Source of the DNA: Hexactinellida sp. DTS-2022
Lineage: Eukaryota > Porifera > Hexactinellida
Direction of reading: 5' to 3'
Length of the DNA: 64,000 nucleotides
NCBI GenBank assembly: GCA_028753945.1
Contig: JAPNXP010000009.1
Coordinates: 4,774,001 to 4,838,000, forward strand
Numbering within the stretch: position 1 is the first letter of the stretch; each line of letters starts with the position of its first letter. Shown one piece after another: positions 63,006 to 64,000 of the stretch. The notes under the pieces are model-generated. The model did not search any database and was not told the origin of the DNA. It saw nothing but the letters and a program-made list of their open reading frames with translations. The translations under genes were made by a program, and so were the position numbers.

Positions 63006-64000
63006 GATAACATTCCGATCTCCCAATTTGGAGTAACCATATCGATTGACCCCTTGTTTTTCTCGGGTTTGCGTACTGAGTGCGAATATACTATTAGAAA
63101 CACTCTAAATATTAATTGTCGATCCAAAAGTATGCATTTTCATATCCTGCTATTTGATTCACCTTTTTAATACCTTTATCCCTCAATATTTTGTCCAAAA
63201 ATAAGTGAACCATTTCAGTAATTGTATTTATGCAACTAGGGCGGACTGAGACAGTTCCAAGGGAAATGTCGGTAGGGCCGTTTTGTTCGTGAGCTGGCCA
63301 TAAGCCTGCTATTTGGAGGGATCTGCCAGCTTACTTCCATATGTGGGGTTGCGTCACCCTGCAAATATTTATATGTGGTTTTAAATAGTTACCATTTTAG
63401 TTATTAGACTGTTATAATTAGTCACAATTATGACTAGTATTTATGTTGTTGTAACGCAATCAGATATTAGTGTTAAAACTGACGCAGCCGCTTCTCACTT
63501 TTTAGCAAACAAATGTATTAGTGAGATATCTCGCTCTTTCTGGCTGCGTGGGACGATAAATTTATATTATTAAAATTGGATTGTTGTGCTTTTTTTGTTT
63601 GCTTGTTTGTTTGTTTTTCCCGATTATATTAGAGTGATAGGTCGATATAGAACGGATGTATTATTGAGATAGAGACTCACTTCCCATGTTATAAGAAGTA
63701 ATCATGTATACTGAATCCGATTTTCGTATTTACAAATTCCATTTTGAATCATAGCTGAACAACCAACCTCAGAACAACTATGAGAGATGAGAGACTTGCG
63801 GACTTTGGGCGATTCATAGACAAAGGACCATCGCTTGAATTGGAGGAAGTTCTGTACAAAAACTAGAATTGAATCCAGAATTAGGTCGAATTTTATCACT
63901 TCAATATATTATAAGTACAGTAGTGAAGAGTTTTCACTACTGTACTAATAGAATGCTTAGACATCATTAACTGAATAGTAATTAAATGGAGGGAAGCCAA
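63006..64000. other. No gene seen; 25-bp palindrome
   Basis: AT-rich end of the window without coding signal. At 63918-63942 a 25-bp palindrome with 10-bp arms CAGTAGTGAA is flanked by TA on both sides, which looks like the collapsed remnant of a pogo-type MITE. Confidence 0.45.

Overview
The window looks like AT-rich nuclear DNA of an invertebrate metazoan that has been overrun by transposons. The evidence is spliceosomal introns, THAP/P-like, pogo, Tc1, hAT and Helentron DNA transposons, a jockey/CR1-type LINE remnant, a Penelope-like remnant, and a 2A-like motif of the kind seen in marine invertebrate retroelements. Species cannot be fixed from sequence alone; a sponge, cnidarian or similar animal would fit. 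Host gene content is minimal: one exon resembling mitochondrial ribosomal protein mL46 (minus, about 0.4-0.7 kb) and two weak exon candidates (34.4-34.6 kb minus; 49.1-49.3 kb plus).

Layout. 0-8 kb: the mL46-like exon, then pogo-like MITEs (TA duplications), hAT MITEs (8-bp duplications), a fold-back element starting GTTGCAGTGTA, and two opposed 31-bp minisatellite arrays. 8.4-10.7 kb: a P-like transposase relic, half of a P-type MITE and a LINE reverse-transcriptase tail. 11.1-13.5 kb: a 60-bp palindromic tandem array, hairpin-ended repeat units and a Tc1-type MITE. 13.8-21.1 kb: a nearly full-length but decayed Helentron (2A-like leader, HUH Rep, PIF1-like helicase, AP endonuclease, OTU protease). 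21.5-22.3 kb: a hAT relic with its dimerisation domain. 22.5-33.7 kb: a head-to-tail array of two hairpin-ended repeat units (A about 1.19 kb, B about 0.85 kb), one A unit of which carries a Transib/RAG-type TIR element and a 4.45-kb fold-back element that itself carries nested pogo, P and hAT insertions. 35.3-38 kb, 40-48.3 kb, 54.1-57.4 kb and 59.2-62.7 kb: four copies of THAP-domain P-like transposons. 51.2-58 kb: Penelope-like GIY-YIG fragments, interrupted by a hAT MITE that is itself interrupted by a P element.

The most informative signals come from comparing copies inside the window. Empty-site comparison between repeat units gives exact target duplications (5 bp for the Transib-like element, 6 bp for the large fold-back). 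Four P-like insertions give a consistent 7-bp duplication, one less than the 8 bp of canonical P elements. The P-like copy at 59.2-62.7 kb has matching TIRs, a perfect 7-bp duplication and a 958-codon frame broken by a single in-frame stop, so it is the closest thing to an active element here. The tandem A/B units that end in a 115-bp near-perfect hairpin are the best candidate for an undescribed element type.
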